A stretch of DNA of 51,088 nt from NCBI GenBank assembly GCA_900538355.1, contig UPXS01000014.1, forward strand, positions 1-51,088, read 5' to 3'. The translations under genes were made by a program, and so were the position numbers. This DNA is from an uncultured Veillonella sp. Its GTDB lineage: Bacteria; Bacillota; Negativicutes; Veillonellales; Veillonellaceae. This document shows positions 41,377 to 50,178 of the stretch, piece after piece. The notes beneath the pieces were generated by a model. It did not search any database. It worked only from the letters and a program-made list of their open reading frames with translations, and was not told the origin of the DNA. Positions within the stretch are counted from its first letter, which is position 1. Each line of letters starts with the position of its first letter.

Positions 41377-43014
41377 CTATTTACCAGTTCTAAATAACAT
41401 TGCTTCGGAAATATGATGTGGTTCTACTTGTGGATTTCCCTCAAGGTCTGCTATGGTACGACCGACCTTTAATATGCGATCAAAAGCACGTCCACTTAAA
41501 TGGAAATGGTCAAATATATTACCTAGTACACTCCAAGCCTTATCGGTAATATGGCAAAGCTCACTTATAGCCTTATGCGGTACGGCTCCATTAGAGCTAA
41601 AATCTAGGCCTTCATACCGTTTCTGTTGCATAGAGGTCGCCATAACAACTTGTTCTCTCATACTTTCACTAGTCATCGTTGAAGACGAAGTATCTAATAA
41701 TTGCTCTAATGTGGGCCTTTCAACAGGTATGTGCAAATCGATACGATCCATAATAGGTCCAGATAATCGTTGCTGATAATTTTTAACCATTGTTTCCGTA
41801 CATACGCACTCTTTATAGGGATCATGATAATAGCCACAAGGACAGGGATTAGCCGCTAAGATACAAATAAAATCGGCAGGATATATGTAATTACCTTGAG
41901 AGCGATTGATGGTAATTGTACGTGATTCTAAAGGTTGCCTAAGCGCATCGATAACTTGACGTTGAAATTCAGGTGCCTCATCCATAAATAGAACACCTCC
42001 GTGAGCAAGGGTTACCTCACCAGGTCGACCTTGGATACCGCCACCTACCATACTCGCTAAAGTAGCCGTATGATGAGGATGTCTAAAGGGGCGAGTTGTA
42101 ACCAATCCTGTATCTCCTAATAATCCTATTACATCTTGTATACGACTCACTTCAATGATTTCATTCCATGTCATAGGTGGTAATATGGTCGGCAATCTCT
42201 CAGCCATCATCGTTTTACCACCACCTGGTGGACCTATCATAATACAATGATGATGGCCAGCAGCGCTGATGAGCATAGCCCGTTTACCAAGTTCTTGCCC
42301 CTGTACATCACTAAAATCGACTGTATATGTTTGATTGGAGTCTATATCTGCACAATTATTTTCATCAATATAATCTACAGGTTCATATGACTCTAACAAT
42401 TCCACTGATTGATTATAATTTTGATTTTCTGAACTTGTAGATTGGCTAATAGTCCCTTTATTTCCTTTACCGGTCTTTGATTTAGCTAGTTTCTCTAAAA
42501 TAGAAATAATATGTAGTAATGAAGATTCCCCATAAATGGTAAGCTTTGGTATGGCTTTTAAATTATGCCCATTTTCAACACTTGTAAATATAGTGGAATA
42601 ATTAAAATCTAAGCCTGCAAGGGACATAGCCAAGGTTCCAAAGGTTGGTAATAGTGAACCATCTAAAGCTAGCTCTCCCATAAACAGACTGTTACTTAAT
42701 AAAGCAGAAATATTAGCTTTGCGCCCCTTTATCTGTCCCGATGCAATGAGAACCCCTAAAGCAATGGCTAAATCGAGTCCTGCACTACTTTTACGAATCG
42801 TAGCAGGTGCTAGATTTACTACAATACGTCTCATAGGGAATTCATAGCCACTATTTTTAATAGCAGCTCGTACCCGTTCGCGCGCTTCCTTTACAGACTG
42901 ATTCGGCAGTCCTACAATGTCAAAGACCGGTAAGCCTTGAGATATATCGACCTCAACCGTAATAATGCATCCATCTATGCCATGTAAGGTAGCGCCATAT
43001 AGTTTTGCATACAT
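41377..43014 (-). CDS. comM: YifB/ComM-family AAA+ ATPase
   Basis: The 545-residue protein has the N-terminal ATP-protease-like domain (1-170, with NLAPATIRKSSAGLDLAIALG), a low-complexity insert (about 183-245, Ser/Asn/Gln/Asp-rich), the Mg-chelatase AAA+ domain with Walker A MIGPPGGGKTMM (about 268-279) and Walker B GGVLFMDEAPEF, and a C-terminal helical domain with AANPCPCGY. Vibrio ComM is a helicase that promotes branch migration of integrating strands. The start at 43014 (MYAKLYGATLHG) follows AGAGG; a frame 21 bp longer is unsupported. Confidence 0.92.
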   Translation of the reverse strand: MYAKLYGATLHGIDGCIITVEVDISQGLPVFDIVGLPNQSVKEARERVRAAIKNSGYEFPMRRIVVNLAPATIRKSSAGLDLAIALGVLIASGQIKGRKANISALLSNSLFMGELALDGSLLPTFGTLAMSLAGLDFNYSTIFTSVENGHNLKAIPKLTIYGESSLLHIISILEKLAKSKTGKGNKGTISQSTSSENQNYNQSVELLESYEPVDYIDENNCADIDSNQTYTVDFSDVQGQELGKRAMLISAAGHHHCIMIGPPGGGKTMMAERLPTILPPMTWNEIIEVSRIQDVIGLLGDTGLVTTRPFRHPHHTATLASMVGGGIQGRPGEVTLAHGGVLFMDEAPEFQRQVIDALRQPLESRTITINRSQGNYIYPADFICILAANPCPCGYYHDPYKECVCTETMVKNYQQRLSGPIMDRIDLHIPVERPTLEQLLDTSSSTMTSESMREQVVMATSMQQKRYEGLDFSSNGAVPHKAISELCHITDKAWSVLGNIFDHFHLSGRAFDRILKVGRTIADLEGNPQVEPHHISEAMLFRTGK

Positions 43015-43025
43015 AGGCAACCTCT

Positions 43026-43424
43026 CTAAAAGCACTGTGGCAAATAATGAATAGAACTTTGAAAGTCTTCATGTAAGTACACTTCGATTACATCAAAGGA
43101 TATCTCTTTCCACCGCCGTCTTTTTTGATGAAGATCATATAAGAATAACATGGCTGCCCGTTTAATATGCTTTTGTTTCTTCTTTGTCACCGCTTCACGA
43201 GCCAATCCATGCTGCATTCCACGGCGGGCTTTAATTTCAATAAAATGATAGATTAAGTCTTTTTTAGCAATGATATCTATTTCGCCTAACCGAGTTCGAT
43301 AATTTGTATCTACTACGGTAAGACCTATCTTTTCAATATATTTAATGGCCACCCGCTCGCCCCATTTACCAAGCTCTTTGGAATCTAGTTCATTAAATGC
43401 TTTACCTGTACTAATCGTTTTCAT
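43026..43424 (-). CDS. yraN: YraN/UPF0102 family nuclease-like protein
   Basis: The 132-residue product has the UPF0102 core: ELGKWGERVAIKYIEKIG, NYRTRLGEIDIIAKKD and FIEIKARRG, the D...ExK layout of Holliday-junction-resolvase-like nucleases. Activity is not established for most relatives. GGAGG lies 6 bases before the start at 43424, so the shorter start is chosen. It is the first gene of yraN-comM-dprA-topA-trmFO; its end overlaps the unsupported upstream extension of comM only. Its promoter must lie in the 125 bp after the rnhB terminator. Confidence 0.9.
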   Translation of the reverse strand: MKTISTGKAFNELDSKELGKWGERVAIKYIEKIGLTVVDTNYRTRLGEIDIIAKKDLIYHFIEIKARRGMQHGLAREAVTKKKQKHIKRAAMLFLYDLHQKRRRWKEISFDVIEVYLHEDFQSSIHYLPQCF

Positions 43425-43554
43425 ATATACCTCCAATTTAAGTGTAGTAACCACAATAACTTATAGAATATTTATCACTCAATCTACATCTAAACTTTCA
43501 ACAGGTAATACTTACTTGTAGCGTAAAATATGGAGGCTCTGAAAGTAAATAGAA

Positions 43555-43600
43555 AAGAGGTTCCTAATAGTCACATCGGTGACCAATAGGAACCTCTTTA
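43555..43600 (-). terminator. Terminator after rnhB
   Basis: AAAGAGGTTCCTA (43555-43567) pairs with TAGGAACCTCTTT (43588-43600), with an inner GTCAC/GTGAC stem; a T-rich tail follows on the minus strand. Confidence 0.9.
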
Positions 43601-43648
43601 CGGTTATAAACTATATACAATTTATATGATAAATCTACGTTAATATAA

Positions 43649-44446
43649 TTACTCAGGTTTAACCCAACGAACGATAGATTTAATAGGTTCAAAGCTCTTG
43701 CGATGAAGTGGTGTTACACCTTGCTGTTCAATAGCTTCTTTATGTAACTCCGTATAATAGCCTTTATGAATACCAAATCCATAACCAGGATATTCATCAT
43801 CGAGGCTCTTCATATATCGATCTCGCGTAACCTTTGCAATGATTGATGCAGCAGCAATATTAGCACTTTTACTATCGCCTTTAATAATAGACTCCACCGG
43901 AATCGTCAGATCAGGCAATTTCATAGCATCAGCCACTACTGCTTCTGCTGGAACGCTGAGCGTACGAATCGCCTCATACATTGCTTGTCGCGTTGCTTCA
44001 TAGATATTGAGCTCATCAATCTTTTCTGGGCCGTAAGAAATGCAGCTAACTGCTACGGCTTCGTCCATGATGATATCGTAGAGGGCCTCACGCTTTTCTT
44101 CCGTTAGCTTTTTAGAGTCATTAAGGCCTGGAATTAATGTCATAGGCGGCAAGATAACGGCAGCTACCGTCACAGGCCCCGCAATAGGACCACGCCCTAC
44201 CTCATCAACACCAGCCACATGATAGATACCTTGATCATAAAACATGCCTTCATAGTCATACATGCCCATGAGACGTTGCTGTTCTTTTAACTCTTTTTCT
44301 TGGCGCTTAATATAAGAAACAGCTAATTTTTGAACGGAACTGCGAGTATCCTCTTGAGCCAATGGCAAAATATCTAAAGCTTGTTCAGTTTCAAAGAGAG
44401 CCTTTATTTCTGCAACCTTTAATTTAGAAAAAACATCCTTATCCAT
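43649..44446 (-). CDS. rnhB: Ribonuclease HII
   Basis: The 266-residue enzyme has VAGVDEVGRGPIAGPV (about 81-96) with the first Asp and Glu, an Asp in VVADAMKL, and KGDSKSANIAAASIIAKVTRD. It cuts the RNA strand of RNA-DNA hybrids and single ribonucleotides in DNA. About 70 residues precede the catalytic domain, as in Bacillus RnhB. The start at 44446 (MDKDVFSK) follows GAGG and overlaps rbgA by 8 bp; the longer in-frame ATG at 44488 has no clear site. Confidence 0.93.
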   Translation of the reverse strand: MDKDVFSKLKVAEIKALFETEQALDILPLAQEDTRSSVQKLAVSYIKRQEKELKEQQRLMGMYDYEGMFYDQGIYHVAGVDEVGRGPIAGPVTVAAVILPPMTLIPGLNDSKKLTEEKREALYDIIMDEAVAVSCISYGPEKIDELNIYEATRQAMYEAIRTLSVPAEAVVADAMKLPDLTIPVESIIKGDSKSANIAAASIIAKVTRDRYMKSLDDEYPGYGFGIHKGYYTELHKEAIEQQGVTPLHRKSFEPIKSIVRWVKPE

Positions 44447-45344
44447 TTTGTGTTTCCTCACCATCTTCAGGATAGTATGGTTCTTCATCTACTTGGTCCA
44501 ATGTAATTGTACCAAGTTTAGTATTGCGATAGTCTTGCAAAATGATGCGGCGAGCTTTATCAAAGTCTACTACGCCACCACTTACGAGACAACCACGACG
44601 ACGGCCGATACTTTCAAGAATCGTATCTACATCCGTCATTTCTTCTTCTTTCAATTTATATCGTTCCACCAAAATATTAGGTGTATTTGTCAATAAATGA
44701 TTAATTAATTGTTTAATGACATGTTCTAAATCATACACATCATCAGAAACGGCACCCGTCATAGCAAGGCGAGCCGCTGCACGTTGGTCTTCTAGTTTAG
44801 GCCATAATACACCTGGCGTATCAAGCAACTCAAGGTTTTTACCGATTTTAACCCATTGTTGACCACGTGTATGACCAGCTTTGTTAGCTGTACGCGTTGC
44901 TGCAGAGCCAGCTAAGGAGTTAATCAACGTAGATTTACCAACGTTAGGAATACCTAAAATAATGGTACGCACAGAACGACTGCGAATGCCTTTTGCAACC
45001 CAACGATCAATGATAGGCTTACTCAAACGCTCTACAGTAGATACTAACTTCTTATTCCCCTTACCAGACTTAGAATCGATAGCCAATACCGTGATGCCTT
45101 GTTTAGTAAAGAATTCGGTCCATTCCTTTGTGGCTTTTGGATCTGCTAAATCAACTTTATTTAACAACACGATATGAGGTTTCTGACCAACCAGCTCAGT
45201 GATTACAGGATTAGCACTAGAACGAGGAATACGCGCATCGAGTAACTCGATAACTACGTCTACCTTTTTGATATACTCCGTAATCATACGTGTGGCTTTC
45301 GCCATATGTCCAGGGAACCAATGTACGATAGGTGAATCTGCCAT
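44439..45344 (-). CDS. rbgA: Ribosome biogenesis GTPase RbgA (YlqF)
   Basis: The 301-residue GTPase is circularly permuted: the G4 motif LNKVDLAD (about 59-66) precedes G1 GIPNVGKST (about 126-134) and G3 DTPGVL (about 172-177). The N-terminus WFPGHMAKA is typical of YlqF. It matures the 50S subunit late in assembly. The C-terminal ANTAR-like helical domain is present (about 200-290). It overlaps rnhB, an arrangement shared with many Firmicutes. Confidence 0.94.
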   Translation of the reverse strand: MADSPIVHWFPGHMAKATRMITEYIKKVDVVIELLDARIPRSSANPVITELVGQKPHIVLLNKVDLADPKATKEWTEFFTKQGITVLAIDSKSGKGNKKLVSTVERLSKPIIDRWVAKGIRSRSVRTIILGIPNVGKSTLINSLAGSAATRTANKAGHTRGQQWVKIGKNLELLDTPGVLWPKLEDQRAAARLAMTGAVSDDVYDLEHVIKQLINHLLTNTPNILVERYKLKEEEMTDVDTILESIGRRRGCLVSGGVVDFDKARRIILQDYRNTKLGTITLDQVDEEPYYPEDGEETQNG

Positions 45345-45380
45345 AGTATTTCCTTTCTACATCTAAATTTTAGCAAAAAT

Positions 45381-45405
45381 AAAAGGCTGCCAACGGCAGC
45401 CTTTT
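45381..45405 (-). terminator. Terminator after rplS
   Basis: AAAAGGCTGCC (45381-45391) pairs with GGCAGCCTTTT (45395-45405); a T-rich tail follows on the minus strand, ATTTTTG. Confidence 0.88.
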
Positions 45406-45412
45406 ATGAACA

Positions 45413-45754
45413 TTAGCGTTTTTCGCGAATACGAGCAGCTTTACCAGTAAGATTACGTAAGTAGTACAATTTAGCACGACGAACAACACCACGGCGCATA
45501 ACTTCGATTTTAGCTAAGCGTGGGCTGTGAAGTGGGAATGTACGTTCTACACCTACACCGGATGCAATACGACGAACTGTGAAAGTTTCACGTACGCCAC
45601 CGTTTTGACGTTTAATTACCAAACCTTCGAATACTTGGATACGTTCACGAGAACCTTCCACTACTTTTACGTGTACGCGAACTGTGTCACCAGCGCGGAA
45701 AGTAGGGATGTCTGTACGAAGTTGTTCTTGTTCAAGTACGTTAATAATGTTCAT
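45413..45754 (-). CDS. rplS: Ribosomal protein L19
   Basis: The 113-residue protein matches L19 throughout: FRAGDTVRVHVKVVEGSRER, IQVFEGLVIKRQ, TVRRIASGVGVERTFPLHSP and RAKLYYLRNLTGKAARIREK. It sits at the 30S-50S interface. The start at 45754 follows AGGAGG. It has its own promoter and terminator and a leader with possible structure. Confidence 0.97.
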   Translation of the reverse strand: MNIINVLEQEQLRTDIPTFRAGDTVRVHVKVVEGSRERIQVFEGLVIKRQNGGVRETFTVRRIASGVGVERTFPLHSPRLAKIEVMRRGVVRRAKLYYLRNLTGKAARIREKR

Positions 45755-45769
45755 TGTTTCCTCCTGTTT

Positions 45770-45812
45770 GCAGACATTCAATACCTACACCTTATAGGCA
45801 GCGGACTGTCTC
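45770..45812 (-). promoter_or_regulatory. Possible structured leader of rplS
   Basis: In the leader RNA AGACA and TGTCT pair around an inner CCTA/TAGG stem. Firmicutes often carry an L19 autoregulatory leader at this place; the pairing fits loosely, so the identity is only suggested. Confidence 0.35.
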
Positions 45813-45826
45813 AAATTAACAGCAAT

Positions 45827-45856
45827 ATAGTATCATAAATCACGTACTGTTCGCAA
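45827..45856 (-). promoter_or_regulatory. Promoter of rplS
   Basis: On the minus strand TTGCGA (45851-45856), an 18-bp spacer and TACTAT (45827-45832) start a leader of about 65 bases. Confidence 0.6.
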
Positions 45857-45885
45857 GTATTTTCTATATAATTTTGAGAAACTAA

Positions 45886-46272
45886 TTATTTACTTAAAAT
45901 TGGGCGCTTTAACTTACCTAACAAGCGGTATAAATCATCTTTTTCATCGTCAGAAAAATCAGAAAATAGTACATTAAGAAATTGATCATACGAATGTAGT
46001 AATGATTTACCTAGTCGTTTCCCCTCTTCTGTAAGGCCTACTACAGAAATCCGTTTATCCATGAAATCAATATGCTTTGTTACATACCCTAATTCAATGA
46101 GTATATCCGTCTGCTCCGATACTGTAGCAGGACGCATATTAAGAGCATCTACTAATTGTTTTTGAGATGCTCCTTGAGATCGCATATATAATTCTATAAT
46201 TATTTTATCACGAGACTTTTCTTTACCACTTGGCACCTTACATAAGGCTTTATATAATTCATCATGATTCAT
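45886..46272 (-). CDS. MarR-family transcriptional regulator
   Basis: The 128-residue protein has the MarR winged helix: RSQGASQKQLVDAL and RPATVSEQTDILIELGYVT as helix-turn-helix (about 32-65), followed by the wing DFMDKRISVVGLTEEGKRL and a C-terminal dimer helix. The start at 46272 follows GAGGAG; the frame 21 bp longer lacks a site. No obvious target gene is adjacent, so it may regulate itself and distant genes; a palindrome covers its transcription start. Confidence 0.88.
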   Translation of the reverse strand: MNHDELYKALCKVPSGKEKSRDKIIIELYMRSQGASQKQLVDALNMRPATVSEQTDILIELGYVTKHIDFMDKRISVVGLTEEGKRLGKSLLHSYDQFLNVLFSDFSDDEKDDLYRLLGKLKRPILSK

Positions 46273-46287
46273 GACAGTTATCTCCTC

Positions 46288-46330
46288 ATACAACTTTGTA
46301 TATTATAAGATATTCGCCATGGTCTCAAAA
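46288..46330 (-). promoter_or_regulatory. MarR gene promoter with overlapping palindromic operator
   Basis: On the minus strand TTTTGA (46325-46330), a 17-bp spacer and TATAAT (46302-46307) form a promoter. ATACAA-CT-TTGTAT (46288-46301), a 6+2+6 perfect palindrome, follows the -10 directly and would cover the start of transcription. Confidence 0.6.
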
Positions 46331-46370
46331 ATTCCTGCATAAAATATGTATATTCTTCGTAAAAGCAAAA

Positions 46371-46394
46371 AAGAGGTACCAAATGGTACCTCTT
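46371..46394 (-). terminator. Terminator after glyS
   Basis: AAGAGGTACCA (46371-46381) pairs with TGGTACCTCTT (46384-46394), with a T-run on the minus strand. Confidence 0.88.
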
Positions 46395-46441
46395 CTTTCA
46401 TATATTTCTGTAAAAGTTTAATGTATCTAATACAAAATATA

Positions 46442-48493
46442 TTATTTTAATGCACTAATATCGCCGATAATAGCCATTACGCTGTACGCTAAGCGAACGA
46501 GTTGTAGACGATTAGCTTTAATAGCTTCGTCTTTATCCATAACCATTACATCTTCAAAGAATTTGTTGATGGCTGGAACTAAAGTAGCTGGAACTGCTAC
46601 AACTGCATCATAATCATTAGCATCCCATGCTGCAAGACTTGCTTCGGATGCTTTAGAAGCAGCTTCGAACAATGCTTTTTCAGCATCTTCTTTTAACAAA
46701 TCGCTATTAACGCCTGTATATTCTACATCTTTTACGAGATTGTACATACGAGTATAAGCTTGAACAAGCTCAACATTTTCATCAATGCGGTTTGCTAACA
46801 ATGCATTTACAAGACCTTCAGCATCAGCAACGGACAATTCATTGTTGGACAACAACAAGTCGATTACATGATGAGGAACTTCGCGATCAAGGAAGATATT
46901 TTTCAAACGAAGTGTGAAGAACTCTTCTACTTGGCCAAGTAATTCGTCTTGTTTTTCAGCTGGTACATTAAGCAATTCCATAGATGCTTTAAAGATTGGA
47001 CGCAAGCTAATATTCCACTCACTACCAAGTAAGATGTTCAAGATACCAATTGTTTGACGACGCAATGCATATGGATCTTGAGAACCTGTAGGAATTAAAC
47101 CACGGCTGAAAGTAGCTACGATATTATCTACTTTATCGATGATAGACAATACTTTACCTGCTTCAGTTTGAGGCAATACATCGCCTGCAAAACGTGGTAA
47201 ATATTGTTCGAAAATAGCTTCTGCTACCTCAGGAGATTCACCATCAAGTAAAGCGTATTCTTTACCCATTACACCTTGTAATTCAGTGAACTCTGTAACC
47301 ATACCTGTTGTAAGGTCAGTTTTAGCAAGCTCTGTAGCGCGTTCTAACACAACAGCTGCATCTTCGTGCAAACCACATTCCTCACCGAATACACGGCCCA
47401 ATTTAAGCAAACGTTCAGTTTTATCAGCTAAGTTACCAAGACCTTCTTGGAATACGATTTTAGTCAAACCATCTTGACGATCGATAAGAGGTTTCTTGCG
47501 GTCTTCGTTGAAGAAGAATTTAGCATCATCTAAACGAGCGCGCAATACGCGTTCATTACCAGCTTGAACTACTTCGATAGAATGATCGGAGCCGTTTCGA
47601 ACTGTTAAGAACATTGGCAACAATTTGCCCTCTTGGTCAACCAATGGGAAGTAGCGTTGATGATCTTTCATTGGTGTAATAATAGCTGCATCTGGAAGTG
47701 CCAAGTAAGACTCTTCAAAGCCACCACACAATGCTGTAGGCCATTCAACAAGATAGTTAATTTCTTCTAACAAATCATCATCCCAAACGATGGATGCATT
47801 TTTAGAAGCTGCAATATCATGTAATTGTTTGGAGATCAATTCACGACGTGCATCTTGATCAACCATAACAAAGTTTTCTTTTAATGTTTCTACATAAGAT
47901 GCCGCATTTTTGATAGTGATTTCATCAGCACCTAAGAAGCGATGACCACGTGTTAAATTACCAGATTTTACTGTAGCAAATTCTACAGGAATTACTTCTT
48001 CATCAAGTAATGCTACAAGCCAACGTACAGGACGTACAAATTTAGCATCTAAATTGCCCCAATGCATAGATTTAGGGAAGTTAAGGCCTGTAATCAATTG
48101 TGGCAACATATCAGTTACAATATCTTTTGCAGGTACGCCTGCTGTTTTAGTTTCAGCGTAAATATAGCCGTCTTCTACAACGAGATCAGCTACATCAAGA
48201 CCTTTACCACGAGCGAAACCGATAGCTGCTTTTGTAGCATTACCGTCAGCATCATAGGCGATAGACACAGAAGGACCTTTATGACGTTCGCTGATTTCAG
48301 CAGATGTGTCAGCAAGACCTTTTACAATAAGAGCCAAACGACGTGGTGTGCCGTATGTTGCGATGCTTTCAAAAGGAAGATGGGCATCATTTAATTTTGT
48401 TTCAGCCAATTGTTTCAATTGACCTAAGATATTTGGCATAAAGCCGGCAGGAATTTCTTCTGCACCGATTTCAAATAATAAATCCTTTGCCAT
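46442..48493 (-). CDS. glyS: Glycyl-tRNA synthetase beta subunit
   Basis: The 683-residue subunit has the start LLFEIGAEEIPAGFMPN, the B3/4-like and HD-like domains (GIITPMKDHQRYFPL and FNEDRKKPL), and the anticodon-binding C-terminus (VPATLVPAINKFFEDVMVMD). It pairs with GlyQ in the alpha2-beta2 enzyme that charges tRNA-Gly. It starts one base after the stop of glyQ, so the two are coupled and both fall under the T-box. Confidence 0.97.
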   Translation of the reverse strand: MAKDLLFEIGAEEIPAGFMPNILGQLKQLAETKLNDAHLPFESIATYGTPRRLALIVKGLADTSAEISERHKGPSVSIAYDADGNATKAAIGFARGKGLDVADLVVEDGYIYAETKTAGVPAKDIVTDMLPQLITGLNFPKSMHWGNLDAKFVRPVRWLVALLDEEVIPVEFATVKSGNLTRGHRFLGADEITIKNAASYVETLKENFVMVDQDARRELISKQLHDIAASKNASIVWDDDLLEEINYLVEWPTALCGGFEESYLALPDAAIITPMKDHQRYFPLVDQEGKLLPMFLTVRNGSDHSIEVVQAGNERVLRARLDDAKFFFNEDRKKPLIDRQDGLTKIVFQEGLGNLADKTERLLKLGRVFGEECGLHEDAAVVLERATELAKTDLTTGMVTEFTELQGVMGKEYALLDGESPEVAEAIFEQYLPRFAGDVLPQTEAGKVLSIIDKVDNIVATFSRGLIPTGSQDPYALRRQTIGILNILLGSEWNISLRPIFKASMELLNVPAEKQDELLGQVEEFFTLRLKNIFLDREVPHHVIDLLLSNNELSVADAEGLVNALLANRIDENVELVQAYTRMYNLVKDVEYTGVNSDLLKEDAEKALFEAASKASEASLAAWDANDYDAVVAVPATLVPAINKFFEDVMVMDKDEAIKANRLQLVRLAYSVMAIIGDISALK

Positions 48494-48494
48494 C

Positions 48495-49370
48495 TTATTT
48501 ATCTCCTTTCAAAAGTGGGAAACCTAATTCTTCGCGTTTAGCGAGGTATTGTTGTGCACAAATACGAGCTAATGCACGTACGCGGCCAATGAAAGCAGTA
48601 CGTTCGCTGATGGAAATAGCACCACGAGAATCAAGCAAGTTGAATGTGTGGGAACATTTCAATACATAGTCGTAAGCTGGTAATACATAACCGGCTGCAC
48701 AAACGCGTTTTGCTTCTGCTTCGTACATATCAAATAATTTGAAAAGCATATCTGTGTCTGCTAATTCAAAGTTATATACGGACTGTTCAACTTCGTTAGC
48801 ATGCCAAACGTCACCGTATGTAATATTTTCATTCCATTTAAGGTCATATACGTTTTCTACGCCTTGAATGTACATAGCCAAACGTTCTAAACCGTATGTA
48901 ATTTCTACGGAAACTGGTTTACAGTCGATGGAACCAACTTGTTGGAAATATGTGAACTGAGTTACTTCCATACCATCGAGCCATACTTCCCAGCCAAGGC
49001 CCCAAGCGCCCAATGTTGGAGACTCCCAGTTATCCTCTACGAAACGGATATCGTGATCTTCAGCATGAATACCAAGTGTTGCTAAGGATTGTAAGTACAA
49101 TTCTTGGATATTATCTGGAGATGGTTTCACGATAACTTGGAATTGATGATGTTGGAACAAACGGTTAGGGTTATCACCATAACGACCGTCTGCTGGACGA
49201 CGAGAAGGTTCTACATAACATACAGCCCATGGTTCAGGACCAATAGCGTGCAAGAATGTTGCAGGGTTCATTGTGCCTGCGCCCTTTTCGATGTCATATG
49301 GATTTTGAACGATACAACCTTGATCGCTCCAGAATTTTTGTAGATTTAAAATAATCTCTTGAAATGTCAT
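48495..49370 (-). CDS. glyQ: Glycyl-tRNA synthetase alpha subunit
   Basis: The 291-residue class II catalytic subunit begins MTFQEIILNLQKFWSDQGC, with GAGTMNPATFL, CYVEPSRRPADGRYGDNPNR, and EVWLDGMEVTQFTYFQQ. The start at 49370 follows GGAGG; the longer frame runs into the T-box leader. It forms glycyl adenylate and needs GlyS for tRNA binding. Confidence 0.97.
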   Translation of the reverse strand: MTFQEIILNLQKFWSDQGCIVQNPYDIEKGAGTMNPATFLHAIGPEPWAVCYVEPSRRPADGRYGDNPNRLFQHHQFQVIVKPSPDNIQELYLQSLATLGIHAEDHDIRFVEDNWESPTLGAWGLGWEVWLDGMEVTQFTYFQQVGSIDCKPVSVEITYGLERLAMYIQGVENVYDLKWNENITYGDVWHANEVEQSVYNFELADTDMLFKLFDMYEAEAKRVCAAGYVLPAYDYVLKCSHTFNLLDSRGAISISERTAFIGRVRALARICAQQYLAKREELGFPLLKGDK

Positions 49371-49422
49371 TGCTGCCTCCACTTTACACAACCGACATAA
49401 AATCAACCATTTCGTTACAAAC

Positions 49423-49456
49423 AAAAAAGTCCCTGTAACGAAAAACGTTACAGGGA
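49423..49456 (-). terminator. T-box-controlled terminator before glyQ
   Basis: AAAAAAGTCCCTGTAACG (49423-49440) pairs with CGTTACAGGGAC (49445-49456); on the minus strand the stem ends in T6. Charged tRNA-Gly should favour this stem. Confidence 0.9.
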
Positions 49457-49630
49457 CGAGTATACCCGCGGTTCCACCCTATTTGGCTTACGCCCTCTTT
49501 TTTCTATGTTGGCCTTTACTAACAGATACCTGCGTTCCTGCCAATGCTCTACAGCGCCTTCAACCAAATGTGAGCTTACACCATCCTCACTCGCTAGAGA
49601 GGTTTACTACTCTGCTTCATCGCATATATT
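49457..49630 (-). promoter_or_regulatory. Glycine T-box riboswitch
   Basis: On the minus strand AGGGTGGAACCGCG (49467-49480), the T-box core that binds the tRNA acceptor end, precedes the terminator. Upstream are GATGAAG...AGAGTA of stem I and a stem-loop GTGAG-GATGGTG-GCTCAC. GAA-GGC-G at about 49555-49562 gives a candidate GGC specifier (49556-49558) for tRNA-Gly. Uncharged tRNA-Gly should favour the antiterminator and let glyQS be made. Confidence 0.92.
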
Positions 49631-49639
49631 ATACACAAT

Positions 49640-49669
49640 ATTGTAGCAATACAAAGAGAGAGATGTCAA
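49640..49669 (-). promoter_or_regulatory. Promoter of glyQS
   Basis: On the minus strand a perfect TTGACA (49664-49669), an 18-bp spacer and TACAAT (49640-49645) precede the T-box. Confidence 0.75.
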
Positions 49670-49682
49670 TATTAAGCTTAAT

Positions 49683-50135
49683 TTAACTATATATTACTTT
49701 TAATACTCTATATATAGATAAAACAAGAGTGAATATAATTATCCAAATCGAGATATTATTTATATACATCCAACTAAGAATACTAACCGCTCCTAAAATG
49801 GAAATACATAAATTTACCCAACCAAACATACTTTTTTGTTTAATCGGTATTCCAACAAGTTTATTATGAAATCCTAAAACAAAATATAAACATACTATTA
49901 GTCTCGATTGATATTTATCCATGCTTTTTCTATAAATACGACTAACAATACGTCTTCTTCTAATTAGAGGCCATAACAATATTGTCCCCATTACTAATAT
50001 TGGGATAATAAATCTGTAGTCTATATTTGGGGCAGTTGCTTCAATAGCATTGACTGTTATTGTAATTGATAAAAGAATTGTACCAATTATTCTAAATCTT
50101 ATTAAATTTAAAAGCGTAACTATTCTAATCTTCAT
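49683..50135 (-). CDS. Membrane protein of unknown function
   Basis: The 150-residue protein has about four to five hydrophobic segments: 12-28, 42-56, 80-90, 104-122 and 127-143, with an Arg cluster (LIRRRRIVSRIYRKS) between the second and third. No catalytic motif is recognised. It is AT-rich and lies 43 bp after the gene upstream of it on the same strand, so they may share a transcript. No terminator is seen between its stop and the glyQS promoter, 4 bp away. Confidence 0.6.
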   Translation of the reverse strand: MKIRIVTLLNLIRFRIIGTILLSITITVNAIEATAPNIDYRFIIPILVMGTILLWPLIRRRRIVSRIYRKSMDKYQSRLIVCLYFVLGFHNKLVGIPIKQKSMFGWVNLCISILGAVSILSWMYINNISIWIIIFTLVLSIYRVLKVIYS

Positions 50136-50178
50136 GTACTATTATCCAATTTATTTATAAGATTTACGTTCCTATATA

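Noticed and set aside
43490..43520. Imperfect palindrome before yraN as a competence box
   Set aside because: Arms have several mismatches and no known competence-regulator consensus fits.
48062..48394. Open 110-codon frame antisense to glyS
   Set aside because: Cysteine- and serine-rich composition without similarity, inside a certain gene.
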